A stretch of DNA of 64,000 bases from an uncultured Rikenellaceae bacterium (lineage in GTDB: Bacteria > Bacteroidota > Bacteroidia > Bacteroidales > Rikenellaceae). Below are positions 1-7,977 of the stretch, one piece after another; within the stretch, counting starts at the first letter, position 1, and each line of letters begins with the position of its first letter. The position numbers were made by a program, and so were the translations under genes. The stretch spans positions 49,790-113,789 of the forward strand of contig CALVFY010000005.1 of assembly GCA_944326945.1 (NCBI GenBank). Direction: 5' to 3'. A model generated the notes under the pieces. That model did no database searches and had not been told where the DNA came from. It saw nothing but the letters and a program-made list of their open reading frames with translations.

Positions 1-56
1 GGAGCGGATTTGCTTTCTTCGTCTCTTTTTTTCTTGAAAATATCGAACAGTCCCAT
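1..56 (-). CDS. ftsY: FtsY, signal recognition particle receptor (N-terminal fragment, cut by window edge)
   Basis: Only the first 18 codons are inside the window, reading MGLFDIFKKKRDEESKSA. FtsY proteins of Bacteroidetes typically begin MGLFDFFKKK followed by charged residues. FtsY is the SRP receptor GTPase that docks ribosome-nascent chain complexes at the inner membrane. The order rpmB, rpmG, DUF4295, ftsY is conserved in Bacteroidetes, which supports the call more than the short peptide alone. A TACTTTTG -7 box at 79-86 suggests it has its own promoter. Confidence 0.75.
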   Translation of the reverse strand, partial: MGLFDIFKKKRDEESKSA

Positions 57-78
57 ATCGTGTGCTGATTGAATTCTA

Positions 79-86
79 CAAAAGTA
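79..86 (-). promoter_or_regulatory. -7 promoter element of ftsY
   Basis: On the minus strand this reads TACTTTTG, an exact match to the Bacteroidetes TAnnTTTG box, 22 nt before the ftsY start. No clear TTTG was found at the -33 distance. Confidence 0.5.
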
Positions 87-151
87 ATAAATAAATTATA
101 AGAAAGAACTTCCGTTGCGAGGAAAGAGGCGATCTGCCTGTTCGATATGAA

Positions 152-194
152 ATACAAAGGGCGCTCTCTGATCATTTAGGAGCGCCCTTTGTAT
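152..194 (-). terminator. Perfect 15-bp hairpin between DUF4295 gene and ftsY
   Basis: Arms 152-166 and 180-194 pair perfectly (ATACAAAGGGCGCTC with its complement) around a 13-nt loop, 16 bases after the DUF4295 stop. It has no good U-tract on the minus strand, so it may be a weak terminator or processing site that separates the ribosomal genes from ftsY. Confidence 0.6.
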
Positions 195-209
195 TAAGAG
201 TGGTTACCC

Positions 210-365
210 TTATTTCTTCTCAAAGAATTCTTTGATGTGGTCGTTGGGTACGATTTCCGTCTTGAAGGCATAAGCGCCGGTCTTGTCGGATTTAACCATC
301 TTAATGCACTTTGTGAAGTTCTTGCCCGAACCCGTTTTCAGTGTTGCTACTACTTTCTTTGCCAT
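210..365 (-). CDS. DUF4295 family small protein
   Basis: A 51-residue basic protein beginning MAKKVVATLKTGSGKNFTKC and ending IKEFFEKK. The family is found after rpmG in Bacteroidetes and is thought to be ribosome-associated because of that position; no biochemical role is known to me. ATG at 365 lies 11 nt after the rpmG stop, so it is probably cotranscribed with rpmB and rpmG. It is lysine-rich with no membrane segment. Confidence 0.85.
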   Translation of the reverse strand: MAKKVVATLKTGSGKNFTKCIKMVKSDKTGAYAFKTEIVPNDHIKEFFEKK

Positions 366-376
366 GGTTCACTTAC

Positions 377-559
377 TTATTTAATTTCACGGTGTAAGGT
401 TACTCTCTTGAGGATCGGATTGTACTTCCGGCGTTCCATACGGTCGGGAGTATTCTTTTTGTTTTTCGTGGTGATGTACCGCGACATGCCGGGCAGACCA
501 CTTTCGCGTTGTTCGGTGCACTCAAGAATCACCTGCACGCGGTTTCCTTTTTTTGCCAT
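377..559 (-). CDS. rpmG: 50S ribosomal protein L33
   Basis: Sixty residues, the usual bacterial L33 length, beginning [20 protein letters not shown] and containing the typical [19 protein letters not shown] core. L33 lies near the E site of the large subunit. It lacks the paired CxxC zinc ligands, with a single Cys at residue 14, so it is the zinc-independent form. It follows rpmB by 17 nt in the same operon. Confidence 0.96.
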   Translation of the reverse strand: MAKKGNRVQVILECTEQRESGLPGMSRYITTKNKKNTPDRMERRKYNPILKRVTLHREIK

Positions 560-576
560 TGTTTACCTCCTGTCGT

Positions 577-810
577 TTAATAAAGTTTTCGGGCGGCGGC
601 AGCTTCTTTCAGCGCGGCACTCAGCCCTTTTTTGTTGATGGTTTTGATTCCGGCAGCCGATACCTTGAGGGTGATCCATCTGCCTTCCTCCTCCAGCCAG
701 AAGCGTTTGGTCTTCAAATTGGGATTGAAGCGACGCTTGGTACGGGTGTTCGAGTGGGCTACATTATTTCCCACAACAGCCGTTTTTCCAGTGATTTCGC
801 AAATTCTCAT
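577..810 (-). CDS. rpmB: 50S ribosomal protein L28
   Basis: Seventy-seven residues with the L28 opening [20 protein letters not shown] and the internal [12 protein letters not shown] segment. No CxxC pairs are present, so this is the zinc-free form. It is the first gene of the rpmB-rpmG-DUF4295 group, and a promoter lies just upstream at 848-878. Confidence 0.96.
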   Translation of the reverse strand: MRICEITGKTAVVGNNVAHSNTRTKRRFNPNLKTKRFWLEEEGRWITLKVSAAGIKTINKKGLSAALKEAAAARKLY

Positions 811-847
811 TTTGTTTATTCTTCTTTATTTGTTCCCTAAGGGAGTG

Positions 848-878
848 CAAATATACATCTTTTTTGTCAAATGACAAG
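848..878 (-). promoter_or_regulatory. Promoter of the rpmB operon
   Basis: The minus strand carries TATATTTG at 855-848 (exact TAnnTTTG) with CTTG at 878-875 as a -33 element, spacer 19 nt. It lies about 38 nt upstream of the rpmB start. Confidence 0.65.
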
Positions 879-960
879 CCGGTTATTTATATTATAAGAT
901 TTTCGGAATGCGTTTTTTCGAAAATCGGGATGCCTTGGGTCTGCTTTCGGGTGCGGAAGA

Positions 961-2232
961 CTATAAAAGGCCCTGTTGGACAGGGGTCTCGATTCGGTCG
1001 GTAAGCACCAGGCGCAACAGGTTGATGGCATTGGCCGTTGCACGTTCGATGTTTTGTCTGCGCAGATGTCCGAAGACCATTTTCCGGGCGAAAACACCCT
1101 TTGCAGAGGCGATGCCGATCCATACCGTGCCGACAGGTTTTTCCGGGCTTCCTCCCGAGGGACCAGCAATTCCCGTGGTGGAAATGGCATAGTCTGCGCC
1201 TGTGATACGGCGTACGCCGGCAGCCATCTGCTCGGCAACCTGTTGACTGACAGCTCCATAGTGTTTCAGATCGTCGGCGTGGACGCCCAGCACCTGTTCT
1301 TTGACGGAGTTGCTGTAGGAGACCACACTGCCCAGAAAATATTCCGACGCTCCCGGCATGGAGGTAAAGGCACTGCTCAAGGCACCTCCCGTACACGATT
1401 CTGCCACAGCCAGTGTGGCTCCTCGCCGATGCAGTAATTCGGCCGTGATCGAGGCTACCGTGTCATCGCCGTATCCGATTACGTAGGCCGGAATCAGGGC
1501 TTCGAGACGGGCGAATTGACGGTCTATCTCCTCCTGGGCCATCTTTTGGTCGGTATCGTACGCCGACAGACGCAGTCGTATCTGGGACGGATTGGGCAGA
1601 TAGGCCAGTTTCAGAAATGCCGGCAGAGAATCCTCCCACGGGGCGATTTTCAGGGCCAGAGCCGATTCGGCCAGTCCGAAGGTGATAGCCGTTTTATGGA
1701 CTACCGAACGCAGGGAAAAGTGTTCCCGGATACGGGGGAGTACCTCATCATTGATCAGGGGCATCATTTCAAAAGGTACGCCCGGCAGGGAGACCAATAT
1801 TTTCCCATTCCGTTCGAACCACATGCCCGGAGCCGTTCCGTTGTGGTTCATGAGCACCGTACAGCATTCGGGAACCAGGGCCTGGGCCTGGTTCAACTCG
1901 TTGAATGCAATTCCCCGTTTGGTCATCAGCGTACGGATAAACTCGAAAGTAGGTTCGTGTCGTACCAGTTTGCTGCCGAAGTAGTCGGCCAGTGTCTTTT
2001 TCGTGATATCGTCTTTGGTGGGGCCGAGGCCTCCCGTTACGACCACCAGGTCGTTTCCCCGGAGAGCTGTGTCGATCGTGTCGATGATCTGGGTGCGGTC
2101 GTCTGCGATCGAAATCTTGCTGCTCACCGTAATTCCCGTTTCGTTGAGACGTTGGGAGATCCACGCCGAATTGGTGTCGACGATCTGACCGATCAGTATT
2201 TCGTCTCCGATGGTGATGATTTCAGCTTTCAT
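961..2232 (-). CDS. cinA: CinA-like protein (nicotinamide-nucleotide amidohydrolase family)
   Basis: 423 residues with the two-domain CinA layout. The N-terminal MoCF-like domain (about 1-170) opens MKAEIITIGDEILIGQIVDT and contains VVTGGLGPTKDDITK. The C-terminal amidohydrolase domain (about 255-415) contains AESCTGGALSSAFTSMPGAS and STTGIAGPSGGSPEKPVG. CinA C-domains deamidate NMN in pyridine nucleotide salvage; the N-domain has pyrophosphatase activity in some homologues. Its start codon overlaps the pyrD stop by 4 bp (ATGA), so the two are translationally coupled. The name recalls a link to competence, but nothing here supports that role. Confidence 0.93.
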   Translation of the reverse strand: MKAEIITIGDEILIGQIVDTNSAWISQRLNETGITVSSKISIADDRTQIIDTIDTALRGNDLVVVTGGLGPTKDDITKKTLADYFGSKLVRHEPTFEFIRTLMTKRGIAFNELNQAQALVPECCTVLMNHNGTAPGMWFERNGKILVSLPGVPFEMMPLINDEVLPRIREHFSLRSVVHKTAITFGLAESALALKIAPWEDSLPAFLKLAYLPNPSQIRLRLSAYDTDQKMAQEEIDRQFARLEALIPAYVIGYGDDTVASITAELLHRRGATLAVAESCTGGALSSAFTSMPGASEYFLGSVVSYSNSVKEQVLGVHADDLKHYGAVSQQVAEQMAAGVRRITGADYAISTTGIAGPSGGSPEKPVGTVWIGIASAKGVFARKMVFGHLRRQNIERATANAINLLRLVLTDRIETPVQQGLL

Positions 2233-3302
2233 AACCGACTTGAGCTTGATGGTTGTTCTTTAGGCGATTCGGCCACTGTTTTCAGGTGTTTGCATATCTG
2301 TTTTACGAAGCTGGGGCCGTTGTATATAAATCCCGTGTAGACCTGTACCAGACTGGCTCCTGCTTCCAACATGCGTTGGGCGTCTTCGGGAGACATCACT
2401 CCTCCCACTCCGATGATCGGATAACGTCCTTCGGTCCGGGTGTGAATGTAACGTACCATCTCCAGAGAGCGTTCGGTGAGGGGTGCTCCGCTCAAACCTC
2501 CGTTTCCAATGGCGGCCACGGTCTTGGGGTTGGTCTTCAGACCCTCGCGAGAGGTGGTGGTATTGGTTGCCACGATACCGTCGAGACCCGTTTCGGTCAG
2601 TACGCTGATGGCGTCGTCGAGTTGGGCGGTGGTAAGATCGGGTGATATTTTGAGCAGGATCGGGCGATACTGATTCTGTCCGCGACGGAACTCCAACAGT
2701 CCTTCCAGGATCTCTTTCAGGTGCTCTTTGTCTTGCAGGGAGCCCAATTTGGCGATGTTGGGGCAGCTGACATTCACTACGAAATAGTCTACGTATTGAT
2801 ACAGGCATCGGAACAGTTTCAGATAGTCGGCAGCGGCCTCTTCGTTGGGGGTCAGCGTGTTTTTTCCCAAATTGCCGCCGATGATCAGGCCCGGACAACG
2901 GTTCCGCAGATTGCGAACCATATTTTCCATACCGTGGTTATTGAATCCCATGCGATTGATCAGAGCCTGGTCTTCCGGCAGGCGGAACAGTCGAGGACGG
3001 GGATTCCCCGGTTGAGGTTTGGGGGTAACGGTGCCTACTTCCACAAAGCCGAAACCCAGTGCGGCGATTTCGCGATAGACTTCGCCGTTTTTGTCGAATC
3101 CTGCGGCCAGACCGATGGGATTGGGAAATCGCATGCCGAATACTTCGCGTTCCAGCGACGGATGACGATAGGAAAAGCAGGCTCGCAGCAGGGCTCGGCT
3201 TCCCGGCAGATAGTGACAGAGTTTCAGCAGGGCCACGATCAGGTGGTGGATGCGTTCCGGCGAGATCAGAAAAAGAATCGGACGTAAAAAGTGTTGATAC
3301 AT
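2229..3302 (-). CDS. pyrD: Dihydroorotate dehydrogenase, class 2-like
   Basis: Oxidises dihydroorotate to orotate in pyrimidine synthesis; class 2 enzymes pass electrons to membrane quinones. The N-terminal hydrophobic helices (1-45) are the class 2 membrane extension. FMN-site motifs include NPIGLAAGFDKNGE (61-74), GTVTPKPQPGNPRPRLFR (90-107), LLKISPDL, GIVATNTTTSREGL and IIGVGGV. The catalytic-base segment reads NVSCPN with Cys at residue 180, where E. coli class 2 enzyme has Ser. Start: a longer reading would begin at a TTG lying inside the -7 box at 3339-3346, so ATG at 3302 is preferred (357 residues). Confidence 0.93.
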   Translation of the reverse strand: MYQHFLRPILFLISPERIHHLIVALLKLCHYLPGSRALLRACFSYRHPSLEREVFGMRFPNPIGLAAGFDKNGEVYREIAALGFGFVEVGTVTPKPQPGNPRPRLFRLPEDQALINRMGFNNHGMENMVRNLRNRCPGLIIGGNLGKNTLTPNEEAAADYLKLFRCLYQYVDYFVVNVSCPNIAKLGSLQDKEHLKEILEGLLEFRRGQNQYRPILLKISPDLTTAQLDDAISVLTETGLDGIVATNTTTSREGLKTNPKTVAAIGNGGLSGAPLTERSLEMVRYIHTRTEGRYPIIGVGGVMSPEDAQRMLEAGASLVQVYTGFIYNGPSFVKQICKHLKTVAESPKEQPSSSSRL

Positions 3303-3338
3303 ATCGTCTATAGTGAATCGTTTGAGGATTGACCGTTG

Positions 3339-3346
3339 CAAAGATA
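3339..3346 (-). promoter_or_regulatory. -7 promoter element of pyrD-cinA
   Basis: TATCTTTG on the minus strand, exact TAnnTTTG, beginning 1 nt after the pdxB stop. It places the transcription start near 3332 and rules out translation starts upstream of about that point. Confidence 0.65.
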
Positions 3347-3347
3347 A

Positions 3348-4427
3348 TTAAAAATATTCTTCGCGATAGGGGTAGTGGTTACGCATGGCTTCAAACTGTT
3401 CGGGAGACTCTTTCAGCGATCGGCTTTGTGATTCGATATCGAAATAGGTGTCGATCGAGGAGAGCAGTTCCTGCCAGTCGATCGGCCGAGGTATGGAGGG
3501 GGTGACTTCGCCGTGGGGATACCAGTCGGTCAGTGGCAGTTGATAGTGGCGGGCCAGAGCGCGGACAATCATCGACGAAGCATTGGCTTTCCCCTGTCGG
3601 GAGTAGCCGGCAATGTGAGGCGTGGCGAGCAGAGTGCGGCGAAGCAACTGACGATCGATTTCCGGTTCGTGTTCCCAGGTATCGATGACACAGCGGACGG
3701 GCATCGGTCGTTTCTCCTTTTCCTCTCGACGAAGAAATTCCAGCAGGGCGTCTCCGTCCACCACTTCGCCGCGTGAGGAGTTGAGTAGCAGTGTGCCGGG
3801 CTTCAATTTCTCGAAAAATTGCCGGTCGGCCATGTGGAGTGTGGTATCATCCCCCGTACGGTTCAAGGGTACATGGAACGTGATGATGTCGGCTTCTTTG
3901 GCGATCTGATCCAGCGAAACGAAATTCACGGGTGCAAGCGGATTATGGTGATCCGGAATATGGGTTGCGGCTTCTCGTTGTCGAGGGGGGTCGCAGCACA
4001 GCAGACGGAAACCCCACTGTTGGGCATAGGCGGCCACCAGTGAACCTACGTGACCCACACCGACAACTCCCAGGGTTTTCTGATTCGGGGTCCATTTCCC
4101 TTCTCTTCCGGCAAAGGCCAATACGGCACCGACCCACTGGAGAACTCCGCGTGCATTGCAGCCGGTGGCTGTTTCGACAGTGATTCCGCGGGAGCGACAA
4201 TACTCCCGGTCGATGTGATCGAATCCGATGGTGGCCGTTCCGATGAAGCATACCCGGGAATTTTGCAGCAGAGAACGATCGCAACGTGTCCGTGTACGTA
4301 CGATCAGGGCGTCTGCATCGGCCACATCATTTGCGGAGATGGCTTTCCCTGGCAGATAAACCATCTCGGCATAAGGTTCCAAGACTCCTTTTAAAAAAGG
4401 TATGTCGCAATCAGCTACGATTTTCAT
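3348..4427 (-). CDS. pdxB: Erythronate-4-phosphate dehydrogenase
   Basis: NAD-dependent D-2-hydroxyacid dehydrogenase family; it oxidises 4-phosphoerythronate in DXP-dependent pyridoxal phosphate synthesis. Visible features: MKIVADCDIPFLKGVLEPYA start, the PdxB-typical GTATIGFDHID and CNARGVLQWVGAVL segments, nucleotide-binding GVVGVGHVGSLVA, and LLNSSRGEVVDGDALL. The C-terminal PdxB dimerisation region is present. An alternative TTG three codons upstream overlaps the promoter, so ATG at 4427 (359 residues) is chosen. It is transcribed separately from pyrD, which has its own promoter beginning 1 nt past this stop codon. Confidence 0.93.
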   Translation of the reverse strand: MKIVADCDIPFLKGVLEPYAEMVYLPGKAISANDVADADALIVRTRTRCDRSLLQNSRVCFIGTATIGFDHIDREYCRSRGITVETATGCNARGVLQWVGAVLAFAGREGKWTPNQKTLGVVGVGHVGSLVAAYAQQWGFRLLCCDPPRQREAATHIPDHHNPLAPVNFVSLDQIAKEADIITFHVPLNRTGDDTTLHMADRQFFEKLKPGTLLLNSSRGEVVDGDALLEFLRREEKEKRPMPVRCVIDTWEHEPEIDRQLLRRTLLATPHIAGYSRQGKANASSMIVRALARHYQLPLTDWYPHGEVTPSIPRPIDWQELLSSIDTYFDIESQSRSLKESPEQFEAMRNHYPYREEYF

Positions 4428-4433
4428 AACCCC

Positions 4434-4441
4434 CAAAGATA
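4434..4441 (-). promoter_or_regulatory. -7 promoter element of pdxB
   Basis: TATCTTTG on the minus strand, ending six nucleotides before the pdxB ATG. Transcription would start at or within a few bases of the start codon, giving a leaderless or almost leaderless message. Confidence 0.6.
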
Positions 4442-4465
4442 CATATTAAAAGCGCAGGATGTATC

Positions 4466-4501
4466 GAAAAAACTTCCGCCGCAGAAAACTGCGGCGGAAG
4501 T
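4466..4501 (-). terminator. Intrinsic terminator with no obvious upstream gene
   Basis: Arms 4472-4484 and 4489-4501 pair perfectly (ACTTCCGCCGCAG, AAAA loop). On the minus strand the stem is followed by TTTTTTC. It should end a minus-strand transcript starting within 4502-4700, where no protein gene is seen. A weak -7-like TATAGTTG lies at 4566-4559. The transcript could be a small RNA. Confidence 0.6.
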
Positions 4502-4704
4502 ACCCAACTTAATGTATTGATTATGAAAAAAATTAAAAATCTTTAACCTATGTTGTCGCAACTATATTAAAGATTCTCCTATAAAACGTAAACCGGCAGG
4601 ATGGTATTGTGGAAAATCTTATAATTTTAATTGTTTTTATAATTTTTGCTTATAATCAACTGGGGCTCAGAGGCGGTTTTTCTGACTGAAAATCTAAATT
4701 TTGT

Positions 4705-4712
4705 TACTTTTG
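4705..4712 (+). promoter_or_regulatory. -7 promoter element of the agmatinase-nhaA pair
   Basis: TACTTTTG, exact TAnnTTTG, 34 nt before the ATG at 4747. The -33 element is not a clear TTTG. Confidence 0.55.
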
Positions 4713-4746
4713 TGGACGAATTAGGTATGTTTTATGCAGGTGAATT

Positions 4747-5793
4747 ATGGATATGAAGGATTTTGATCCCGACGGAACGGGACTCGATAATGGGAATTAT
4801 TTCGGATTGCCCTGTACGGCGGAGGAGTCTCGATTGGTATTGCTCTCCGTCCCCTGGGATGTGACGGCTTCCTATGGAGGCGGGGCGGCTTACGGGCCGG
4901 ATGCGATTATCGGAGCCTCTTCCCAGCTCGATCTTTACGACGGATTTTATCCGGGTGGTTGGCGAGAGGGGATCGGCACCGTGGGGATCGAATATTCGAT
5001 TCAGGAACGGAGTGCCCTGTTGAGGAGTGATGCCCAGAAAGTGATGTCGCATCTGGAATCGGGCGGTTCTCTGGGGGATGATTATGTGAAGAGGAAGATT
5101 GCCCGAGTTAACGAAGGATCGCGTTGGCTGAACGATCGGGTGTACGAAGAAGCCAGGGGATGGCTCGAACAGGAAAAATTGGTAGGCCTGGTGGGAGGGG
5201 ACCATAGTACACCGCTGGGTTTTGTTCGGGCATTGGCCGAACGAAAAGGTTCGTTTGGCATTTTGCATGTGGATGCTCACCGCGATTTGAGAGCCGGTTA
5301 TGAAGGGTTCGACTATTCGCATGCCTCGATCATGTATAATATATTAAAAGAGGTATCCGGGGTGGAACGGTTGGTGCAGGTGGGTGTACGGGATTTCTGT
5401 GACGGGGAGCAGACGTTGGCCGAAGAGGATCCTCGGGTGGTGTCGTTCGATGATTATCTGTTGGCTCGGGGACGTTTCGAGGGAATGACCTGGAGAGAAC
5501 AATGTGCCCGGATCGTGGAGTGTCTGCCCCGGCAGGTCTATGTGAGTTTCGATATAGACGGTCTTTCGCCCGATCTTTGTCCGCACACGGGGACTCCCGT
5601 AGCCGGTGGACTTTCGTTTCATGAGGCTGTCTATCTGTTGAATGCGGTGGCGGAATCCGGATGTCGGATCGTGGGATTCGATCTGTGTGAAGTGGCGCCG
5701 AGGGCCGACCATGAGGATGAATGGGATGCCAATGTGGGTGCCCGTGTCCTCTATAAACTTTGTAATTTCATGTTGAAAAGCAATCCGAAATAA
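4747..5793 (+). CDS. Agmatinase/arginase (ureohydrolase) family protein
   Basis: Dinuclear-manganese ureohydrolase, 348 residues. Metal ligands are visible: His153 in GGDHST, Asp176/His178/Asp180 in DAHRD, and Asp269/Asp271 in SFDIDGLSPD; SHAS at 191-194 is also conserved. Enzymes of this fold hydrolyse agmatine, arginine, formiminoglutamate or guanidino acids. The Bacteroidetes subgroup is usually labelled agmatinase (agmatine to putrescine plus urea), but specificity cannot be read from sequence. No arginine decarboxylase gene is nearby. It ends 3 nt before nhaA, so the two are probably cotranscribed. Confidence 0.88.
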   Translation: MDMKDFDPDGTGLDNGNYFGLPCTAEESRLVLLSVPWDVTASYGGGAAYGPDAIIGASSQLDLYDGFYPGGWREGIGTVGIEYSIQERSALLRSDAQKVMSHLESGGSLGDDYVKRKIARVNEGSRWLNDRVYEEARGWLEQEKLVGLVGGDHSTPLGFVRALAERKGSFGILHVDAHRDLRAGYEGFDYSHASIMYNILKEVSGVERLVQVGVRDFCDGEQTLAEEDPRVVSFDDYLLARGRFEGMTWREQCARIVECLPRQVYVSFDIDGLSPDLCPHTGTPVAGGLSFHEAVYLLNAVAESGCRIVGFDLCEVAPRADHEDEWDANVGARVLYKLCNFMLKSNPK

Positions 5794-5796
5794 CGT

Positions 5797-7146
5797 ATGG
5801 CGAGAGAGATAGGCTTCCGACGTAAACGTGTTTTTTATGAATGGAATAGGCGTAAGGACTATTTTATGAGTAGCCTTTGGGCCGGAGGGGTGGTATTGGT
5901 GATTTTTGCCGTGGTGGCTCTGGTGCTGGCCAATCTCGACGCTACGCGGGAGATTTATCATCATGTTCTTCTGGCAAAATTGACCGTGGGGTTCGATGGA
6001 TTCGCGCTCTCCCGTACGGTGGAAGAGTGGATCAACGACGGATTGATGGTGATCTTCTTCTTTGTGGTGGGATTGGAGATCAAACGTGAGATCATGGCCG
6101 GACAACTTGCCAGTGTGAAACAGGCGGCACTGCCCGTGGCGGCTGCCGTGGGTGGAATGGTGGTTCCGGCGCTGATTTTCGTGGCATTCAACGGAGGGAC
6201 CCCCTATGCTTCCGGTTGGGGAATTCCGATGGCGACGGATATTGCTTTTGCCATTGGTGTGTTGTCGTTGTTGGGAAACAAGGTCCCCGTTTCGATGAAG
6301 ATATTTCTGACGGCATTGGCCATTGTGGACGACTTGGGCGCTATTCTGGTGATCGCTCTTTTCTATACGGCTCAGATCAATTTCGCGGCATTGGCTGCTG
6401 CGGCTTGTGTGTTCCTGTTGCTGGTACTGCTGAATCGCTTCCGGGTGTATAAGATGCGCTACTACATGATTCCCAGTCTGTTGTTGTGGATATTGTTTCT
6501 CCATTCGGGAATCCATGCCACTATCGCCGGTGTGTTGATCGCCATGACTCTGCCGGCCGAACCTCGTTACAGTCGCAAGTATTTTCTCTATAAATCGCGT
6601 TTTTTGTTGGAGAATTTCCGACACAACGATCGGGAAGGAGTGGAGGTACTCTCCAATCATCGGCAATTCCATGATCTGTATGCCTTGCGTCGCATAGCCG
6701 GGGAGTCGATCAGTCCCATGCAACGGCTTGAACATGCTTTGACTCCGGTAGTCAATTTCTTGATTATGCCTGTTTTCGCCTTGGCGAATGCGGGAGTGTC
6801 GCTCGAGTCGCTGGCCGATCTTCGAATTTTCAGTACCTCGTTGGGGAGGGGTATCTTCTGGGGATTGGTGGTCGGTAAACCGTTGGGTATTGTACTGGCC
6901 AGTTGGATCGCCATTCGGAGTGGAGTGGCTGTAATGCCGAAAGCTTCCGGTTGGCGGGTTCTCTGTGGGGTGGCCTGTCTGGGCGGAATCGGATTTACGA
7001 TGTCGATCTTTATCGATAACCTGGCTTTCGGAGGGACTCCGTTTGTGGCCCCCGGAAAGATTGCCGTACTGGCGGCTTCGCTGTGTGCCGCTGTGCTGGG
7101 GGCGATTTTGATCGGACTGTTGGCAAAAAGACCGTCCGGTCGCTGA
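5797..7146 (+). CDS. nhaA: Na+/H+ antiporter NhaA
   Basis: Inner-membrane sodium/proton exchanger for pH and sodium homeostasis, 449 residues with about a dozen hydrophobic helices. Signature segments: VGLEIKREIMAGQLAS, GWGIPMATDIAFAIGVLSLL, and the paired aspartates of the ion site in LAIVDDLGAILVIALFYT, plus GVLIAMTLPAEPRY and GGIGFTMSIFIDNLAF. A hydrophilic loop around residues 255-310 is longer than in E. coli NhaA, which is common in Bacteroidetes. It follows the agmatinase-family gene by 3 nt. Confidence 0.95.
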   Translation: MAREIGFRRKRVFYEWNRRKDYFMSSLWAGGVVLVIFAVVALVLANLDATREIYHHVLLAKLTVGFDGFALSRTVEEWINDGLMVIFFFVVGLEIKREIMAGQLASVKQAALPVAAAVGGMVVPALIFVAFNGGTPYASGWGIPMATDIAFAIGVLSLLGNKVPVSMKIFLTALAIVDDLGAILVIALFYTAQINFAALAAAACVFLLLVLLNRFRVYKMRYYMIPSLLLWILFLHSGIHATIAGVLIAMTLPAEPRYSRKYFLYKSRFLLENFRHNDREGVEVLSNHRQFHDLYALRRIAGESISPMQRLEHALTPVVNFLIMPVFALANAGVSLESLADLRIFSTSLGRGIFWGLVVGKPLGIVLASWIAIRSGVAVMPKASGWRVLCGVACLGGIGFTMSIFIDNLAFGGTPFVAPGKIAVLAASLCAAVLGAILIGLLAKRPSGR

Positions 7147-7206
7147 AACAGAAATTCGAACGAAAATAAAATGGCGCAAAATGAATTAAAATTCGCTATA
7201 AATGAT

Positions 7207-7214
7207 TATGTTTG
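7207..7214 (+). promoter_or_regulatory. -7 promoter element of the FKBP lipoprotein gene
   Basis: TATGTTTG, exact TAnnTTTG, 49 nt before the ATG at 7264. Confidence 0.5.
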
Positions 7215-7263
7215 CATCTATTATTGAGGAAAACTGATTTTTAATTAAAATAAACAATTTCCA

Positions 7264-7962
7264 ATGAAAAAGATTTTTATTCTTCTGGGAGCAACGGCTG
7301 TGATCTTCAGCGCTTGCAACTCGGGTTCCGGCTCGTTGAAATCGGAGCAGGATTCGCTGGCTTATGCCATTGGTGTCGATCTGGGTTCTTACATCAAGAA
7401 CGTGGATAGCACGCTGAATATCGACGTGGTATCGGCTGCCATTAAGGATGTGTTGAAAAACAAATCCAAAATGGATCAAGAGGCTTCCTATGCTTTCCTG
7501 CGTGAATATTTTACCGTACGTAAACCCGCCAAGGCAAAGAAAGAGTCTGAAGAGTTCCTGGCTAAGGTAGAGAAGGAAAACAAGAATATTCAGAAGACCG
7601 AAAGCGGTCTGCTCTATGAGATCATCACCCCGGGTAGCGACGTGAAGGCTACCAGCGACAACGATACCGTACGTGTCATGTATAAGGGCGAATTGAAAAA
7701 CGGTAAGGTGTTCGATTCCTCCTACGACCGTGGCGATACGGCTGAATTTGCTCTGAACCGCGTGATCAAAGGTTGGGGCGAGGGTCTGAAACTGGTCGGC
7801 AAAGGCGGTAAGATCAAACTTTGGATTCCTGCCGAACTGGCTTATGGCGAACAAGCTCCTCAGTCTATCGGCCCGAATCAGGCTCTGGTATTCGAAGTGG
7901 AACTTTTCGACGTGATGCCCGGTCCTGCTGAAGAGGCAAAAGACGGCGCTGCTAAGAAATAG
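7264..7962 (+). CDS. FKBP-type peptidyl-prolyl isomerase lipoprotein
   Basis: A secreted folding catalyst of 232 residues. A lipoprotein signal (MKKIFILLGATAVIFSAC) puts the acylated Cys at residue 18. An FkpA/Mip-like N-terminal dimerisation region (about 30-110) follows, with the typical SLAYAIGVDLGSYIK start, then the FKBP domain (about 125-220) with VRVMYKGELKNGKVFDSSYD, VIKGWGEGLKLVGKGGK and IPAELAYGEQA. It probably assists folding of periplasmic or surface proteins. It stands alone between its own promoter and a terminator. Confidence 0.93.
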   Translation: MKKIFILLGATAVIFSACNSGSGSLKSEQDSLAYAIGVDLGSYIKNVDSTLNIDVVSAAIKDVLKNKSKMDQEASYAFLREYFTVRKPAKAKKESEEFLAKVEKENKNIQKTESGLLYEIITPGSDVKATSDNDTVRVMYKGELKNGKVFDSSYDRGDTAEFALNRVIKGWGEGLKLVGKGGKIKLWIPAELAYGEQAPQSIGPNQALVFEVELFDVMPGPAEEAKDGAAKK

Positions 7963-7977
7963 TGGGTCGTAAACGAT

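Larger units (their letters stand above)
4442..4746. other. Intergenic region between pdxB and the agmatinase-family gene
   Basis: Divergent spacer of about 300 bp. It holds a perfect 13-bp hairpin oriented as a minus-strand terminator (4466-4501), an A+T-rich stretch with no open reading frame longer than 7 codons, and the plus-strand -7 box at 4705-4712. The minus-strand terminator has no annotated gene ahead of it. Confidence 0.6.

Noticed and set aside
3303..3341. Longer start (TTG 3341) for pyrD
   Set aside because: The TTG is inside the exact -7 box TATCTTTG; the usual class 2 N-terminus begins at ATG 3302.
4523..4546. Seven-codon reading frame MKKIKNL before the agmatinase-family gene, as a leader peptide
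   Set aside because: It lies upstream of the predicted -7 box at 4705-4712, so it is not in that transcript, and it has no run of regulatory codons.
5344..7179. Long minus-strand open frame of 611 codons opposite the agmatinase-family and nhaA genes
   Set aside because: It is antisense to two well-recognised genes, is rich in His/Gln/Ser low-complexity sequence typical of shadow frames, and has no recognisable domain.
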